From contig CASDTC010000012.1 of NCBI GenBank assembly GCA_949283535.1, forward strand, positions 1 through 40,796: a stretch of 40,796 nt of DNA, given 5' to 3'. The first letter of the stretch is position 1. The number at the start of each line of letters is the position of its first letter. The notes under the pieces were generated by a model. It did not search any database. It saw nothing but the letters and a program-made list of their open reading frames with translations, and was not told where the DNA came from. Origin of the DNA: an uncultured Pseudomonadota bacterium (lineage in GTDB: Bacteria; Pseudomonadota; Alphaproteobacteria; Rs-D84). The position numbers and the translations under genes were made by a program. Shown one piece after another: positions 17,865 to 26,808 of this stretch.

Positions 17865-20810
17865 ATGAAGAGAATATCGTTATTATGTATTCTGTTAATG
17901 GGTGTATTTGCGTTAAACGCGGATGCGGCGACCCCTGTGCAGCGTCGCGGTCAATCGGCCGCCAGTACAACTGCCGCGGCAACATCAACTTCGCGCGGCG
18001 GGACGGTTTCGGCGCGCAGTGCAACAACCGCGCGCAGTGGTGTCAGTGCCAGATCCGCCACCCCGACAACATCAAATGTAACCGCGCGCAGTGCGACAGC
18101 GGGGCGCACAACGGTAAACCGTGGTGCGGCAACAACAACGACAGGAACAACATCAACAGCGGCGCGCAGTGCAACGGTTACCGCCCGTGCAGCTGCAACA
18201 CAAAAGGTTATTGGCACTGGAACCAAGGTTGCCGCCGCAGCGGATAATGTTATTGTCAGTGAAGAATGCCGCCAGAAATACATGGGCTGTATGGATTCTT
18301 TTTGCATGTTGGATAACGACAGTGGCGGCAGGTGTATTTGCAGCGATAGAAATGCGGAACTGGATGAGGTTTTGGCACAAATAGAAGAACTGGATCAACG
18401 CAGTTATCAAATGGCAACATATGGTGTTGAAAGAATTGAAATGGGGGATTCGGCGGATACGGTTATTGCAAATGCAAATGCGGTTGCGCAATCTATTATT
18501 GATGAGGCAGAGGAAGAAGATCGTAGTCTGGATTTATCATTGTGGAATAACCCCGGCTATTTGTATGATACAGATGATGATGTTTTTTCAGATACAGAAT
18601 TTGTTGACCCAATAGAGGGGAAAGAGGGTGATGCACTGTATTCCGCGGCGGTGGATATTTGTGTTGCGCAGATTCCGGAATGTTCAAATGAAATATCTAT
18701 GTTGCAATTAATGTATTCTCAGCAGATAAAGTCTGATTGTACGGCATATGAAAACAGTTTGAAACAACAAAAGAATTCTAGCCAGCAAAAATTGTATGCG
18801 GCAGAAACCGCCTTGCGTGATGCCGCGTTGGAACAATATCAAACAGCAAATCGTTATGATTTGGGACAGTGTACAGTCGAATTTAAAAATTGTATGATTA
18901 ATACTGGTGGTTGTGGCGAGGATTTTTCGGGCTGTGCATCTATTGCGGCATTTGACGCAACAAATACACGCGGCAATCGTGCTGATGATAATACATATGA
19001 AATTCAGGGGACTGTTACCAGTATTGCAATTCAAAAATCAACATATGATATATTGCTGTCAAAAAAGCCATTGTGTGAAAGCGTAACAAAACAATGTGTT
19101 GCGGTTGCGGACCAGGTTTGGGATACATTTCTGCGAGAAGTAGCGCCGCAGGTAAAGAGTGCGGAACTGATCGCTGAAGACAATGCCAGACAAAACTGTA
19201 TCGGTAATATCTCGGCCTGTTTCCAACAGGCTTGTAAAGATAATATGGATCCGAATGACCCAGATGGCTCTTATGATATGTGTCTGACCAGACCAGAAAC
19301 CATGTTAAACCTGTGCCAGGTGCCGCTGAATGCTTGTGGAATTGATACAGAAGACCCAGAGAACTCACCAGATGATGCTAGTAAGCAAATCTGGGATTTC
19401 GTCATCGCTAGACTCCAATCTATGCGTGTCAATTCCTGTACTACTCAAGTCAAGGAATGTCTGCAATCCGAAGACCGTTGTGGCTCTGATTACACTCAAT
19501 GCATCGGGACTGATACTATTATCAGATTGTGCCCATATGATGCATTGGTCGGTTGCCAAGAAGTCTATGCAGATCAAGACATTCGTGGTGATGCCGTTTA
19601 TGAAGAACTGTATGATATGGTCCAAGGTATCATGTTAAATATTGATAACAATATGTTAACAGAATGCCAAAATGCCGCAAATGAAGCTATGATTAAAGTT
19701 TGTGGAGACACAGAAAATTGTGAAAATTTAACCGTTGATGAAAACCTGGGCGCTAGATCGCTGGAATATAAGATTTGTGAATATACAAATTATGAAGATA
19801 GTTTGCAAATTGATTATGGTAAATGCAGAACAGACGTATCACAGATTCTGGATACAGAACTGGGACGGGTTGTTGGTGCAACCAGTTCTGGATTAGGAAC
19901 TGTAAAACCATTCTCTGGAGTTATTGACGGGCTGATATATTGGGAAAGCGTTAAAGTTGGTGAAGATGGACGTTTAATTAGTGTCGATCAATATTTGATC
20001 AATACAGGTGAAACAGATTTATCCAGCACACAAAAAGATAAAATATCATCTGAACTGGCTGTATTACAAAGTAATATAGATACCGCCATTAATGCAATAG
20101 AAGCGGACCAGCGTGTACAATGGTGTAAGAACGGTCGAAAAGTTGATGGTGTACGCAATATTGTTGATCGCAGTGGAACTGAAAGTGATACCACCGCTGG
20201 CAGATTCCCACAATTAACGAAACAAATGCGTATGATTATTGCAAATGCGGCATTAAAAATAGCCAAGGATAATTATTATAAAAAATACGATGAACTGTCA
20301 GATAAAATGGAACAAGATTATGTTACCATCGGTGAACGTATGGCAGAAATACAGGGCGAAAATGCATTGGATGCACGACGTGAAATTGCACGCCAGGCAT
20401 GCGTAAATTTTGCAGAATTATCCAGCCTGCCAAAATCACCAGAACCACCGAAAAATGCATTTGGCAAAGTTTTGTCAGGATTAGCAATTGTTGCCGGTGC
20501 AATAGCAGCACCATTTACAGGTGGAGCTAGTTTTTTGGCTCTTAATGCTGTTGGAATAGCCGGTCTGTCAACAGGAAACAATGCAAATGGGGACGACGCG
20601 TCGGCACAACGTGAACTGGTTGGTTCAAAACAGTTGAATCAATGGAATTACAAGGAAACCATTACTTCAACATTTGAATGGGATACACTGGTTTGTCATA
20701 AATGCACACGCACCCAGCAATGTAATAAAACCAAGAATCCGCTGTTTGGCAGTAAATATTGCAAGGAATGGGCAGATCCAGTGGAAACATGTAATGATAC
20801 CCAATTCTGA
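17865..20810 (+). CDS. Large Cys-rich secreted protein with glycine-zipper segment, 981 aa
   Basis: Start at 17865 because GAAGGGA lies upstream and the product then opens with a signal peptide (MKRISLLCILLMGVFALNADA). Residues ~22-125 are an Ala/Arg/Ser/Thr linker with repeated ARSAT units. The body carries many paired cysteines, including CTVEFKNCMINTGGCGEDF (about 345) and VKECLQSEDRCGSDYTQC (about 528), which share the form C-x6-C-G-x4-5-C. Near residue 870 a Gly/Ala-rich hydrophobic stretch (VLSGLAIVAGAIAAPFTGG) looks like a membrane hairpin. The C-terminus has further Cys pairs (CHKCTRTQQC). I recognise no named family. It is probably a disulphide-bonded envelope or surface protein. Codon use shifts inside the gene (see findings). 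It is one of four related genes here. Confidence 0.8.
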   Translation: MKRISLLCILLMGVFALNADAATPVQRRGQSAASTTAAATSTSRGGTVSARSATTARSGVSARSATPTTSNVTARSATAGRTTVNRGAATTTTGTTSTAARSATVTARAAATQKVIGTGTKVAAAADNVIVSEECRQKYMGCMDSFCMLDNDSGGRCICSDRNAELDEVLAQIEELDQRSYQMATYGVERIEMGDSADTVIANANAVAQSIIDEAEEEDRSLDLSLWNNPGYLYDTDDDVFSDTEFVDPIEGKEGDALYSAAVDICVAQIPECSNEISMLQLMYSQQIKSDCTAYENSLKQQKNSSQQKLYAAETALRDAALEQYQTANRYDLGQCTVEFKNCMINTGGCGEDFSGCASIAAFDATNTRGNRADDNTYEIQGTVTSIAIQKSTYDILLSKKPLCESVTKQCVAVADQVWDTFLREVAPQVKSAELIAEDNARQNCIGNISACFQQACKDNMDPNDPDGSYDMCLTRPETMLNLCQVPLNACGIDTEDPENSPDDASKQIWDFVIARLQSMRVNSCTTQVKECLQSEDRCGSDYTQCIGTDTIIRLCPYDALVGCQEVYADQDIRGDAVYEELYDMVQGIMLNIDNNMLTECQNAANEAMIKVCGDTENCENLTVDENLGARSLEYKICEYTNYEDSLQIDYGKCRTDVSQILDTELGRVVGATSSGLGTVKPFSGVIDGLIYWESVKVGEDGRLISVDQYLINTGETDLSSTQKDKISSELAVLQSNIDTAINAIEADQRVQWCKNGRKVDGVRNIVDRSGTESDTTAGRFPQLTKQMRMIIANAALKIAKDNYYKKYDELSDKMEQDYVTIGERMAEIQGENALDARREIARQACVNFAELSSLPKSPEPPKNAFGKVLSGLAIVAGAIAAPFTGGASFLALNAVGIAGLSTGNNANGDDASAQRELVGSKQLNQWNYKETITSTFEWDTLVCHKCTRTQQCNKTKNPLFGSKYCKEWADPVETCNDTQF

Positions 20811-20812
20811 AT

Positions 20813-20838
20813 AAAAATCCCCCATTTGGGGGATTTTT
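20813..20838. terminator. Terminator shared by the 981-aa gene and the inverted relic
   Basis: AAAAATCCCCC at 20813-20823, loop ATTT, then GGGGGATTTTT at 20828-20838. The stem works in both directions. On the minus strand it starts at the stop codon of the relic. Confidence 0.88.
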
Positions 20839-21125
20839 AAAACTGAATATCTTCACATGTTTCAACCGCGTCATTCCATTTGGCGCAATATTTACTGCAG
20901 AACCATGGTTTTCTGACATGGGCACAATCTGATAATAGTATCAGTATCTAGCCCGATGCATTGAGTGTAATCAGAGCCACAACGGTCTTCGGATTGCAGA
21001 CATTCCTTGACTTGAGGATTGGAGTCTGGCGATGACGAAATCCCAGACCTGAGATTCAGCAGCTTCTTCTGCACTGTCTGTTGAAATTCCACAAGCATTC
21101 AGCGGCGCTACTTCTCGCAGAAATG
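20837..21125 (-). pseudogene. Inverted, deletion-ridden fragment of a paralogue of the 981-aa gene
   Basis: Read on the minus strand, this 289-bp stretch carries five collinear pieces that match the 981-aa gene. They are 21102-21126 (identical to 19125-19149), 21085-21106 (identical to 19322-19343), 21017-21046 (one mismatch to 19390-19419), 20952-21016 (65 bases identical to 19444-19508) and 20918-20945 (28 bases identical to 19509-19536). The segments between them are deleted or different, and a 6-base insertion separates the last two. The 3' end encodes CSKYCAKWNDAVETCEDIQF before a TAA, a diverged version of the C-terminus of the intact gene, but in another frame. No single reading frame spans it. 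It begins directly after the stop codon of the 343-aa gene. Confidence 0.85.
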
Positions 21126-22157
21126 TTAGTCAAGTTCGGATGGTGATGTTATAACGGTTATGCCGTCATGGCGCCATTGCGCGCGGCGTGCGTCAAGATC
21201 CATTATGTTGGTTTGTTCTAAATATAGCACGGGACGCACGCCGCGCGTTGCGGATATTGATAAAACCGTGTCTGCAGGTGATGGTTTCTGGCGACCGGCG
21301 GCAAACCATGTTTCATTATCGGCAATCCAGAAATCTGGGTCGTCATGTGTGGCGATTGCATCGTGGTCTGTTATTACAATGCCGTTTTCAATTGTAAATT
21401 TTGTGTTGTGCGATTCCAGATAATTTATAATTGTCTGATTTTCATTGCTGGTTTGTTCGTTTGGTATGCTGATATCAGGGGCGGGTAATGCTTCGTTTGT
21501 TGTATCTGGTTCATCAAAGTCGATGTCTTGGAAAACAGGTGCAAAGTTTATCGTGTTCATATCTGTATCAAAATTGTCAGATGGGATATCAAAATCATTT
21601 GGCAGCGGCAATTCGTTCGCGGGTTGCGTGACTGGGGTTGTGGCAGCCGGTATATCAGATGTTTTGTTTGTGGCTGTTATGCGGGATGTATCGAAAACAG
21701 AATGTTGTATGGGTCCCATATTATTATGGGCGCGCATAAATGGAATGCGTAATTCATCTGGTATTTTGTGCGGCAATTCGTTCGTGTTTATATCGTTGGG
21801 TGTTTTGGATTCTGGGGCAGGTTGTATTGTATCTGTGGCGGTGGATGGTGCGGGTGCCGGTTCTGCTGGTACTGGTTCCATAATTTTTGGTAATGGTATA
21901 GTGAACAGTGGGGCTTTCTTGCGAATTATAATTGTGGTTGTTGCAATGTATAATGGTATAGCGGATAGTATTAATAACCCGAATACAAAACCAGGGAACC
22001 CGCGCAATTTTGCGTGTGCCAATCGTGTCCAGTCGGTGCCAGAAAACATATCAAAATTAAACATAAAATGCAGAATCGCCCACATTGCAAAAATATAACA
22101 TGCGGTCCATATAAATGCATATCTGTGCGTTTTAAGAAAATTTAGTAATGCTTTCAT
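21126..22157 (-). CDS. Two-TM membrane protein with long soluble C-terminal part, 343 aa
   Basis: I recognise no family. Two hydrophobic segments lie at about residues 13-35 (FIWTACYIFAMWAILHFMF) and 54-76 (GFVFGLLILSAIPLYIATTT). A long Pro/Thr/Asp-rich linker (about 90-225) and a compact C-terminal domain follow. That domain contains YLESHNTKFTIENGIVITDHDAIA, DDPDFWIADNETWFAAGRQ and a final DARRAQWRHDGITVI. The pattern of Asp, Trp and Glu there is loosely like a nuclease- or NERD-type fold, but I cannot support that. No ribosome-binding site precedes the ATG, and the promoter is so close that the mRNA is probably leaderless. On the minus strand it is followed at once by the relic. Confidence 0.75.
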   Translation of the reverse strand: MKALLNFLKTHRYAFIWTACYIFAMWAILHFMFNFDMFSGTDWTRLAHAKLRGFPGFVFGLLILSAIPLYIATTTIIIRKKAPLFTIPLPKIMEPVPAEPAPAPSTATDTIQPAPESKTPNDINTNELPHKIPDELRIPFMRAHNNMGPIQHSVFDTSRITATNKTSDIPAATTPVTQPANELPLPNDFDIPSDNFDTDMNTINFAPVFQDIDFDEPDTTNEALPAPDISIPNEQTSNENQTIINYLESHNTKFTIENGIVITDHDAIATHDDPDFWIADNETWFAAGRQKPSPADTVLSISATRGVRPVLYLEQTNIMDLDARRAQWRHDGITVITSPSELD

Positions 22158-22165
22158 TTAATTTA

Positions 22166-22193
22166 AGTATAGACAATTATTGTAATTTGTCAA
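22166..22193 (-). promoter_or_regulatory. Near-leaderless promoter of the 343-aa gene
   Basis: On the minus strand: consensus TTGACA (22193-22188), a 16-bp spacer and TATACT (22171-22166). The -10 ends eight bases before the ATG at 22157, so transcription would start within about two bases of the start codon. Confidence 0.65.
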
Positions 22194-22238
22194 TATTTTA
22201 TTGCTTTTTTGTTTGTTCGTTCATTGATGAAAAAGTGC

Positions 22239-22267
22239 TTTTTTTTCATGTGAATTTAGGATATAAT
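22239..22267 (+). promoter_or_regulatory. Probable promoter of the 694-aa Cys-rich gene
   Basis: Consensus TATAAT at 22262-22267. The -35 region is only a T-run (TTTTTT at 22239-22244). TGCTTTT just upstream is shared with the region before the 981-aa gene. Confidence 0.45.
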
Positions 22268-22295
22268 TAAAAAGATAATTTAAGGGGGAGTTTTT

Positions 22296-24380
22296 ATGCC
22301 AGGCATGCTGAAAAAGTTTGGTGCATCATTTATTGCTTTGGGAATGTGTGTGTTTGGGTACGATGCGAATTCTGCCAATGCAACGGGACGGGCGGCGTAT
22401 AATGTAACGCAATTAAATCGCGCTGGCACAACCCAGGGTGCGTCACAGCGTATGCCGACAATGCCGACATTGCCGGGAAATAGTGTTGGAAATTTATCAC
22501 CGAATTTGCCCAGTGGAAATTCAGGCAATGGCGGTGGTGGTGGCGATGAACCAGACAATCCGGATAATCCAGATCCACAACCAGAACCAGAATGCCCAGA
22601 TGGTGGTGTAAAAGATTCTGAATACACAATTGAAAATTGTATGAATGATTTATTAATGTGTATTAATAATGGTGCATTGCCGGGTGGATTGAATGATATG
22701 TTTGATGAAGATGTACGAAATTCAATCATTAATGGTATGGGGCTGTGCCAGATTCAGGTTGAAAAATGTATAACTGATGTTCGGCGCGATTGTAAAAATG
22801 TTTATCGGTCGTCGTCTGATGTGTGGATTGACTTTAATGCCCGCCGGGTTCAGCCAGAATATTATAATTTTGTATTACGCAAAACGGGGTTGACACCAAA
22901 TCAGGCGGAAAATACATGTCTGTTATTGGACAGAAACACATATGGTTCATCGTTTAATGCTGTGTCGGGCAGTGGCGGTGTGACCGCAGAATACAACCAG
23001 GTTGTTGGTGCGTACAATAATCAAAATGGAAATATGTTAATCAAGACCAAGCCCCAGGGGGTAGAGGTTAATACAAATGGATTAACAGATGCTGCGCGTG
23101 GTCATTATGCGCGCTGGGATCCAAAGACGGCGGAATGCTGGCTGCGGGTTGCGGCATATAATAAAGATACGCATATTAAAAACAGTTGGCTGTTTGGTGC
23201 CGCCGGTGATGACCAGCCGGCAGAGGTATGGCGTGTTGCCGGGGATACATTTACATGTAATCGCGATTTGTTTGGGTTTTCATTAATGAATCAAACGAGG
23301 TCTGCCGCGGTTGTTGGTATTGGTGGTGGTACGGTTTTGGGTGCCGGAATTGGGGCAATTGCCGGTCATGGCGCGCGTGCATTTGATTGCAGCCGTGAAA
23401 ATCACCGTGAAATGCTGACCGAAGAATTACGGACAGATGGGCAGTTTGGCACAATCAGCGAATATTTAGAAAACAGAATACCAGCAACAGTTGATATTAT
23501 GTCGCAATCACAGTGTGAAGAAGTTGTCGAATTATATAATAAATATGTGCAATTGGAATCAGCATTGGAAATGTGCAATTCTGTGGATGTGGCAACAGAG
23601 ACAACAATAATTACAGATGTAAATGTTGATTGTTCTAATTATAATATAGTGGAAGATTGTTTTCGCGCGTTACCTATTGCGGCGCCATGTATTGGGAAAA
23701 ATTTTGCGACAGCACAACAGTGCGCAGATTATTTAGCAAGTTTGCAAGCAGGTCAAGCATCGCAATCGACAGATTCAGAAACAGATGATGCGCTGTGTTC
23801 GTTTGAACCGCTGAATTTAGCGCGGGCGCGTGGTGAAAGTATTTATTGCGCAAGTACGGGTGATGAGTCTTGTAAAACCGCGGTTGAGATAGAGGCCGAT
23901 ATGGACAGACTGGATGATGTTTTCACCGCCGAAATTCAGGATCTGTTGCAAAATGGCGAAGCGTCAAATATGTGGAAAAGTGTCGGTATTGGTGCCGGTG
24001 TTGGTGCCGGGGCTGGTGGTTTGGCAACGGCAATAACCGCATTCGTTGAACGCAGTAATATTAATTGTCGTGTGGGTGATGATTTGGCGCAAATTGGATA
24101 TGGCAAATCTTATACAATTGGTTCGCTGCGTGATTTCTATGTAAAATGGAATTTGAATTTGCCAGATACGATATATCCAACGGGCACGGCGGTTGATTGT
24201 GATTCATGGCGGCGCGCATGTGGTACATTGACGAATTTAAATCAATGTGAAAATGCCAAATTGAATTACAAGCCAGCAGATGCCACATCAACAACACTGA
24301 TAAATTCGGCATGTGTTGTTTCGGGCAGTGCGTGTATAGAAAACTATCCGGTGGCGCGTTCATATGGTGCGTGTGAATAA
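22296..24380 (+). CDS. Cys-rich secreted protein with two glycine-zipper segments, 694 aa
   Basis: Signal-peptide-like start (MPGMLKKFGASFIALGMCVFGYD and ANSANA, residues 1-29), then a linker with the motif RMPTM (52-56) also found in the 470-aa protein at 30053-31465. A Gly/Asn/Pro-rich stretch (GNGGGGGDEPDNPDNPDP) follows at about 80-97. The body has repeated Cys (for example CMNDLLMC near 115 and CQIQVEKCITDVRRDC near 152). Two Gly-rich hydrophobic segments (VVGIGGGTVLGAGIGAIAG near 340; VGIGAGVGAGAGGLATAI near 570) look like membrane-inserting hairpins. No known domain is recognised. GGGGGAG is a strong ribosome site. It is related in design to the 981-aa protein and probably acts in the same envelope system (inference). 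Confidence 0.78.
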   Translation: MPGMLKKFGASFIALGMCVFGYDANSANATGRAAYNVTQLNRAGTTQGASQRMPTMPTLPGNSVGNLSPNLPSGNSGNGGGGGDEPDNPDNPDPQPEPECPDGGVKDSEYTIENCMNDLLMCINNGALPGGLNDMFDEDVRNSIINGMGLCQIQVEKCITDVRRDCKNVYRSSSDVWIDFNARRVQPEYYNFVLRKTGLTPNQAENTCLLLDRNTYGSSFNAVSGSGGVTAEYNQVVGAYNNQNGNMLIKTKPQGVEVNTNGLTDAARGHYARWDPKTAECWLRVAAYNKDTHIKNSWLFGAAGDDQPAEVWRVAGDTFTCNRDLFGFSLMNQTRSAAVVGIGGGTVLGAGIGAIAGHGARAFDCSRENHREMLTEELRTDGQFGTISEYLENRIPATVDIMSQSQCEEVVELYNKYVQLESALEMCNSVDVATETTIITDVNVDCSNYNIVEDCFRALPIAAPCIGKNFATAQQCADYLASLQAGQASQSTDSETDDALCSFEPLNLARARGESIYCASTGDESCKTAVEIEADMDRLDDVFTAEIQDLLQNGEASNMWKSVGIGAGVGAGAGGLATAITAFVERSNINCRVGDDLAQIGYGKSYTIGSLRDFYVKWNLNLPDTIYPTGTAVDCDSWRRACGTLTNLNQCENAKLNYKPADATSTTLINSACVVSGSACIENYPVARSYGACE

Positions 24381-24399
24381 GTTTATTCGTACAAGGTGT

Positions 24400-24428
24400 A
24401 AAAAATCCCGCATTTCGCGGGATTTTTT
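24400..24428. terminator. Bidirectional terminator between the 694-aa gene and lpxI
   Basis: AAAAATCCCGC at 24401-24411 and GCGGGATTTTTT from 24417, with an ATTTC loop. It lies between two convergent stop codons (24380 and 24449). Confidence 0.85.
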
Positions 24429-24448
24429 ATTTGATAATAATTCTTGTA

Positions 24449-25273
24449 TTATTCATCAATTGCAATTATGAAAATCCCCAGTTTGTTTGCCTGGTTTATA
24501 ACAGCGGGTTTATCAACAACAAAGCATGTTTTTGTGTTAACAACAATCCCACGCAATTTTGCCGCCGCAACCGCATTTACCGTATCAACACCAATTGCCG
24601 GGATATCTATGCGTAAATCTTGTCCGGGTTTTGTCATTTTTGCAAAAACACCGCTGGATTTTTTCTTTGATTTACGCATATCAACAACGCGTTCCAACAT
24701 TTTGGCGGTGCCTTCGGCTGCCTCAACCGCGATAACCTGTTTATCAACAACGACAGATGCGCCAATATCGGCGGCGCCAATTGTGTGCGATACATCAATT
24801 GCGCGTTCAATGTCGCGTTTATCGCGGGCGGTTGGCTTGGTCTTGGTTTGAACACCCGGTGTCTGGAATGTCAGGTCGGGTGCCACATCTTGGGCGGCAA
24901 CAATTTCAAAACCGCGTTTTTCCAGTGCCTTGTTTAATGCAACAGCCATAGAATCATACCCCCGTTGATGTTTTAATATACTAAATAGTAATCCAATTGA
25001 CCATAAATCTGGGCGCATATCGCCCAGGTTTGGGTGCCCCAGTGCACCGACAAATGTTAATTTTTTTATCCCACGCCGGCGAAATTCCCGAACCGCTGGC
25101 CATCCACCCGCCGGACGCACCACAATGTCGGGTTTCAGTCGCGGGTCATAAAAGTTTTTAAGTCCAACAACATATACATCCCAACCCGCACGGCGTAATG
25201 CATCGCGCGTAAAAAATGGCAAATCCAGTGCGCCGGCAATCAGGGCAATTTTTTTATCTGTATCTTTCTTCAT
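24449..25273 (-). CDS. lpxI: UDP-2,3-diacylglucosamine pyrophosphatase LpxI
   Basis: LpxI (DUF1009) hydrolyses UDP-2,3-diacylglucosamine to lipid X and UMP in lipid A synthesis. It replaces LpxH in alphaproteobacteria. The 274-residue product has the N-terminal KIALIAGALDLPFF, the mid-section FVGALGHPNLGDMRPDLW and GASVVVDKQVIAVEAAEGT. The C-terminal catalytic-domain block KPGQDLRIDIPAIGVDTV, with its conserved Asp, and VVDKPAVINQANKLGI follow. In-frame ATGs at 25282 and 25273 have no clear ribosome site; I use 25273 (MKKDTDKKIALIAG). It is usually followed by lpxB in alphaproteobacteria, but here it stands alone, so the lipid A operon is scattered. Confidence 0.9.
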   Translation of the reverse strand: MKKDTDKKIALIAGALDLPFFTRDALRRAGWDVYVVGLKNFYDPRLKPDIVVRPAGGWPAVREFRRRGIKKLTFVGALGHPNLGDMRPDLWSIGLLFSILKHQRGYDSMAVALNKALEKRGFEIVAAQDVAPDLTFQTPGVQTKTKPTARDKRDIERAIDVSHTIGAADIGASVVVDKQVIAVEAAEGTAKMLERVVDMRKSKKKSSGVFAKMTKPGQDLRIDIPAIGVDTVNAVAAAKLRGIVVNTKTCFVVDKPAVINQANKLGIFIIAIDE

Positions 25274-25363
25274 TTTATTCATATGGTACGAATAAATCGG
25301 GCTGGAATCAAGTTGCAATTTGTGTTATCATTTTATAAGTAATAATTATTGGACGGATAAATT

Positions 25364-26128
25364 ATGAAAAAAATATCTTTGTTAGGGATTCTTGCAGTTT
25401 TGGCTGTATCGCCAGCAATGGCGCAATACAGTGATGAGATGTTCCGCGATGAAATTACCGAAGGTTTGGATTTGGTTGCAGCGCGTGCAAATGTTGATGT
25501 GCCTGATCCGGCGCCGGGTGAATTGGGACTGGATGTATATCAATCGGTTGGTGTGGCAGATAATGATGATATCCAGATGTTTATCCCAACATCAATGTAT
25601 TTGCGCGCGGGTGCCGGATTGAATTTAGGCTTTGCCACAGATTATGCGCATGTTGGGGACAGGGGATATGAAAGCTCTGGCAGCTGGACCACACAAATTG
25701 GTTTGGGGTGGAATTTGTCATCGTATGTTCGTACGGAAATCGATTTCCAAGAATCAACATTTAATTTTTCTGATCTGGATGATGCCCAGGCGACATATCA
25801 AACGGTTGGCGGAATGCTGTATTTTGATTTTGCACGGCGATATGTTCAAACGGGGGATATAACATATCGGCGGCGCTTTGTCCCATTTATGGGCGTTGGT
25901 GCGGCGGCGGGTGTTTATAAATTTGATGGTGCCGGTGGGGCCGATGGTTTTGTTATTGCGGCACCGCGGGCAACAGTTGGGTTTAATATAATGCTGACCG
26001 ATTTGATTGGTATTGATATTATGTATCAATATCAAATGATGATTGGCAATGGATTTGGGTGGAATGTTCGCGCCGGTGGTGTTGATAATATCAGTAATGT
26101 TATGGCATCATTCCGTGTGAATTTCTAA
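25364..26128 (+). CDS. Outer-membrane beta-barrel protein (opacity/Omp25-like), 254 aa
   Basis: Signal peptide MKKISLLGILAVLAVSPAMA, cleaved before QYSDE. After ~55 residues of mature N-terminus the chain alternates aromatic and small residues in barrel strands (YLRAGAGLNLGFATDYA, VRTEIDFQESTFNF, MLYFDFARRY, FVPFMGVGAAAGVYKFDG, GIDIMYQYQMM). It ends in Phe (MASFRVNF), the C-terminal signal recognised by BamA. Length and pattern match small 8-stranded opacity or Omp25-type barrels; the exact subfamily is not certain. Upstream TTGCAA (25313) and TATAAG (25334) may form a weak promoter. It is co-directional with the next barrel, 22 bp away. Confidence 0.82.
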   Translation: MKKISLLGILAVLAVSPAMAQYSDEMFRDEITEGLDLVAARANVDVPDPAPGELGLDVYQSVGVADNDDIQMFIPTSMYLRAGAGLNLGFATDYAHVGDRGYESSGSWTTQIGLGWNLSSYVRTEIDFQESTFNFSDLDDAQATYQTVGGMLYFDFARRYVQTGDITYRRRFVPFMGVGAAAGVYKFDGAGGADGFVIAAPRATVGFNIMLTDLIGIDIMYQYQMMIGNGFGWNVRAGGVDNISNVMASFRVNF

Positions 26129-26150
26129 CAGATAAATATAGGAAATAAAA

Positions 26151-26798
26151 ATGAATGCGAAAATTTTATTTGGTTTGCTGTGTATAACGCCAATTGCGGC
26201 AAATGCGGCAATACCATATCGCGTGGAACAGGTTAATATGCCCGCCCAGGAATCTGTCAGTGGACATGATGACCAGGCATTTGCCCGTGTGCGCCGGTTT
26301 TATATTGGTGGGGCATATGATTTTTCAATGTGGTCAAATGGTGCGGATGATACAGTGCATGTTGATGGGAAAAATACATCATCTTTTGAGGTTGTTGCCG
26401 GTGTTCGTCCGTTTGATGTTTTCCGGATAGAGGCAAACTATATTCGTACATCTGCGAAATGGAATGCATTTGATTTGACTGGTGATACAGCGATGTTGAA
26501 TTTTATACTGGATGCGCGTATCGATAATATTTATCGTCTGTTTTATAACCAGCGATTGGTTCCGTATGTTGGCATTGGCGGTGGTGTATCGTGGAACAGT
26601 GTTGATGGTACAACAATAGAAAATAAAATCAGTCCGGTTGCATCCGCAATGGCGGGATTGGCGGTTGAATTAGGCGACAGATTTACGCTGGATTTTGGGT
26701 ACAGATATATGTATATGTTTTCACCAAAGTTTGAATATATTGCTGATTTTGCACCAACCGCGCATCAATTCCGCGTTGGGGCGCGTGTGAATTTTTAA
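26151..26798 (+). CDS. Second outer-membrane beta-barrel protein, 215 aa
   Basis: Signal peptide MNAKILFGLLCITPIAANA. The barrel-like strands (FYIGGAYDFSMWSN, SFEVVAGVRPFDVFRIEANY, YVGIGGGVSWNSV, RFTLDFGYRYMYMF) are clear, and the protein ends HQFRVGARVNF with the C-terminal Phe. The last four residues (RVNF) match those of its upstream neighbour, suggesting a tandem duplication with divergence. AGGAAATAAAA precedes the ATG. It probably shares a transcript with the previous gene and the following methyltransferase gene. Confidence 0.82.
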   Translation: MNAKILFGLLCITPIAANAAIPYRVEQVNMPAQESVSGHDDQAFARVRRFYIGGAYDFSMWSNGADDTVHVDGKNTSSFEVVAGVRPFDVFRIEANYIRTSAKWNAFDLTGDTAMLNFILDARIDNIYRLFYNQRLVPYVGIGGGVSWNSVDGTTIENKISPVASAMAGLAVELGDRFTLDFGYRYMYMFSPKFEYIADFAPTAHQFRVGARVNF

Positions 26799-26808
26799 TT
26801 AGTTAAAT

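Noticed and set aside
17928-18210. Possible CRISPR-like or tandem DNA repeat in GCGCGCAGTGCAAC-type units
   Set aside because: These are codons for ARSAT-like protein repeats of uneven spacing inside a secreted protein; there are no unique spacers and no cas genes.
20662-20925. Open frame of 87 codons on the minus strand
   Set aside because: It crosses the shared terminator and is in neither frame of the relic nor antisense to anything meaningful.
21445-22098. Long open frame (217 codons) on the + strand
   Set aside because: It is exactly antisense to the 343-aa gene, whose Pro/Thr-rich linker suppresses stops. It has no ribosome site and no protein-like pattern.
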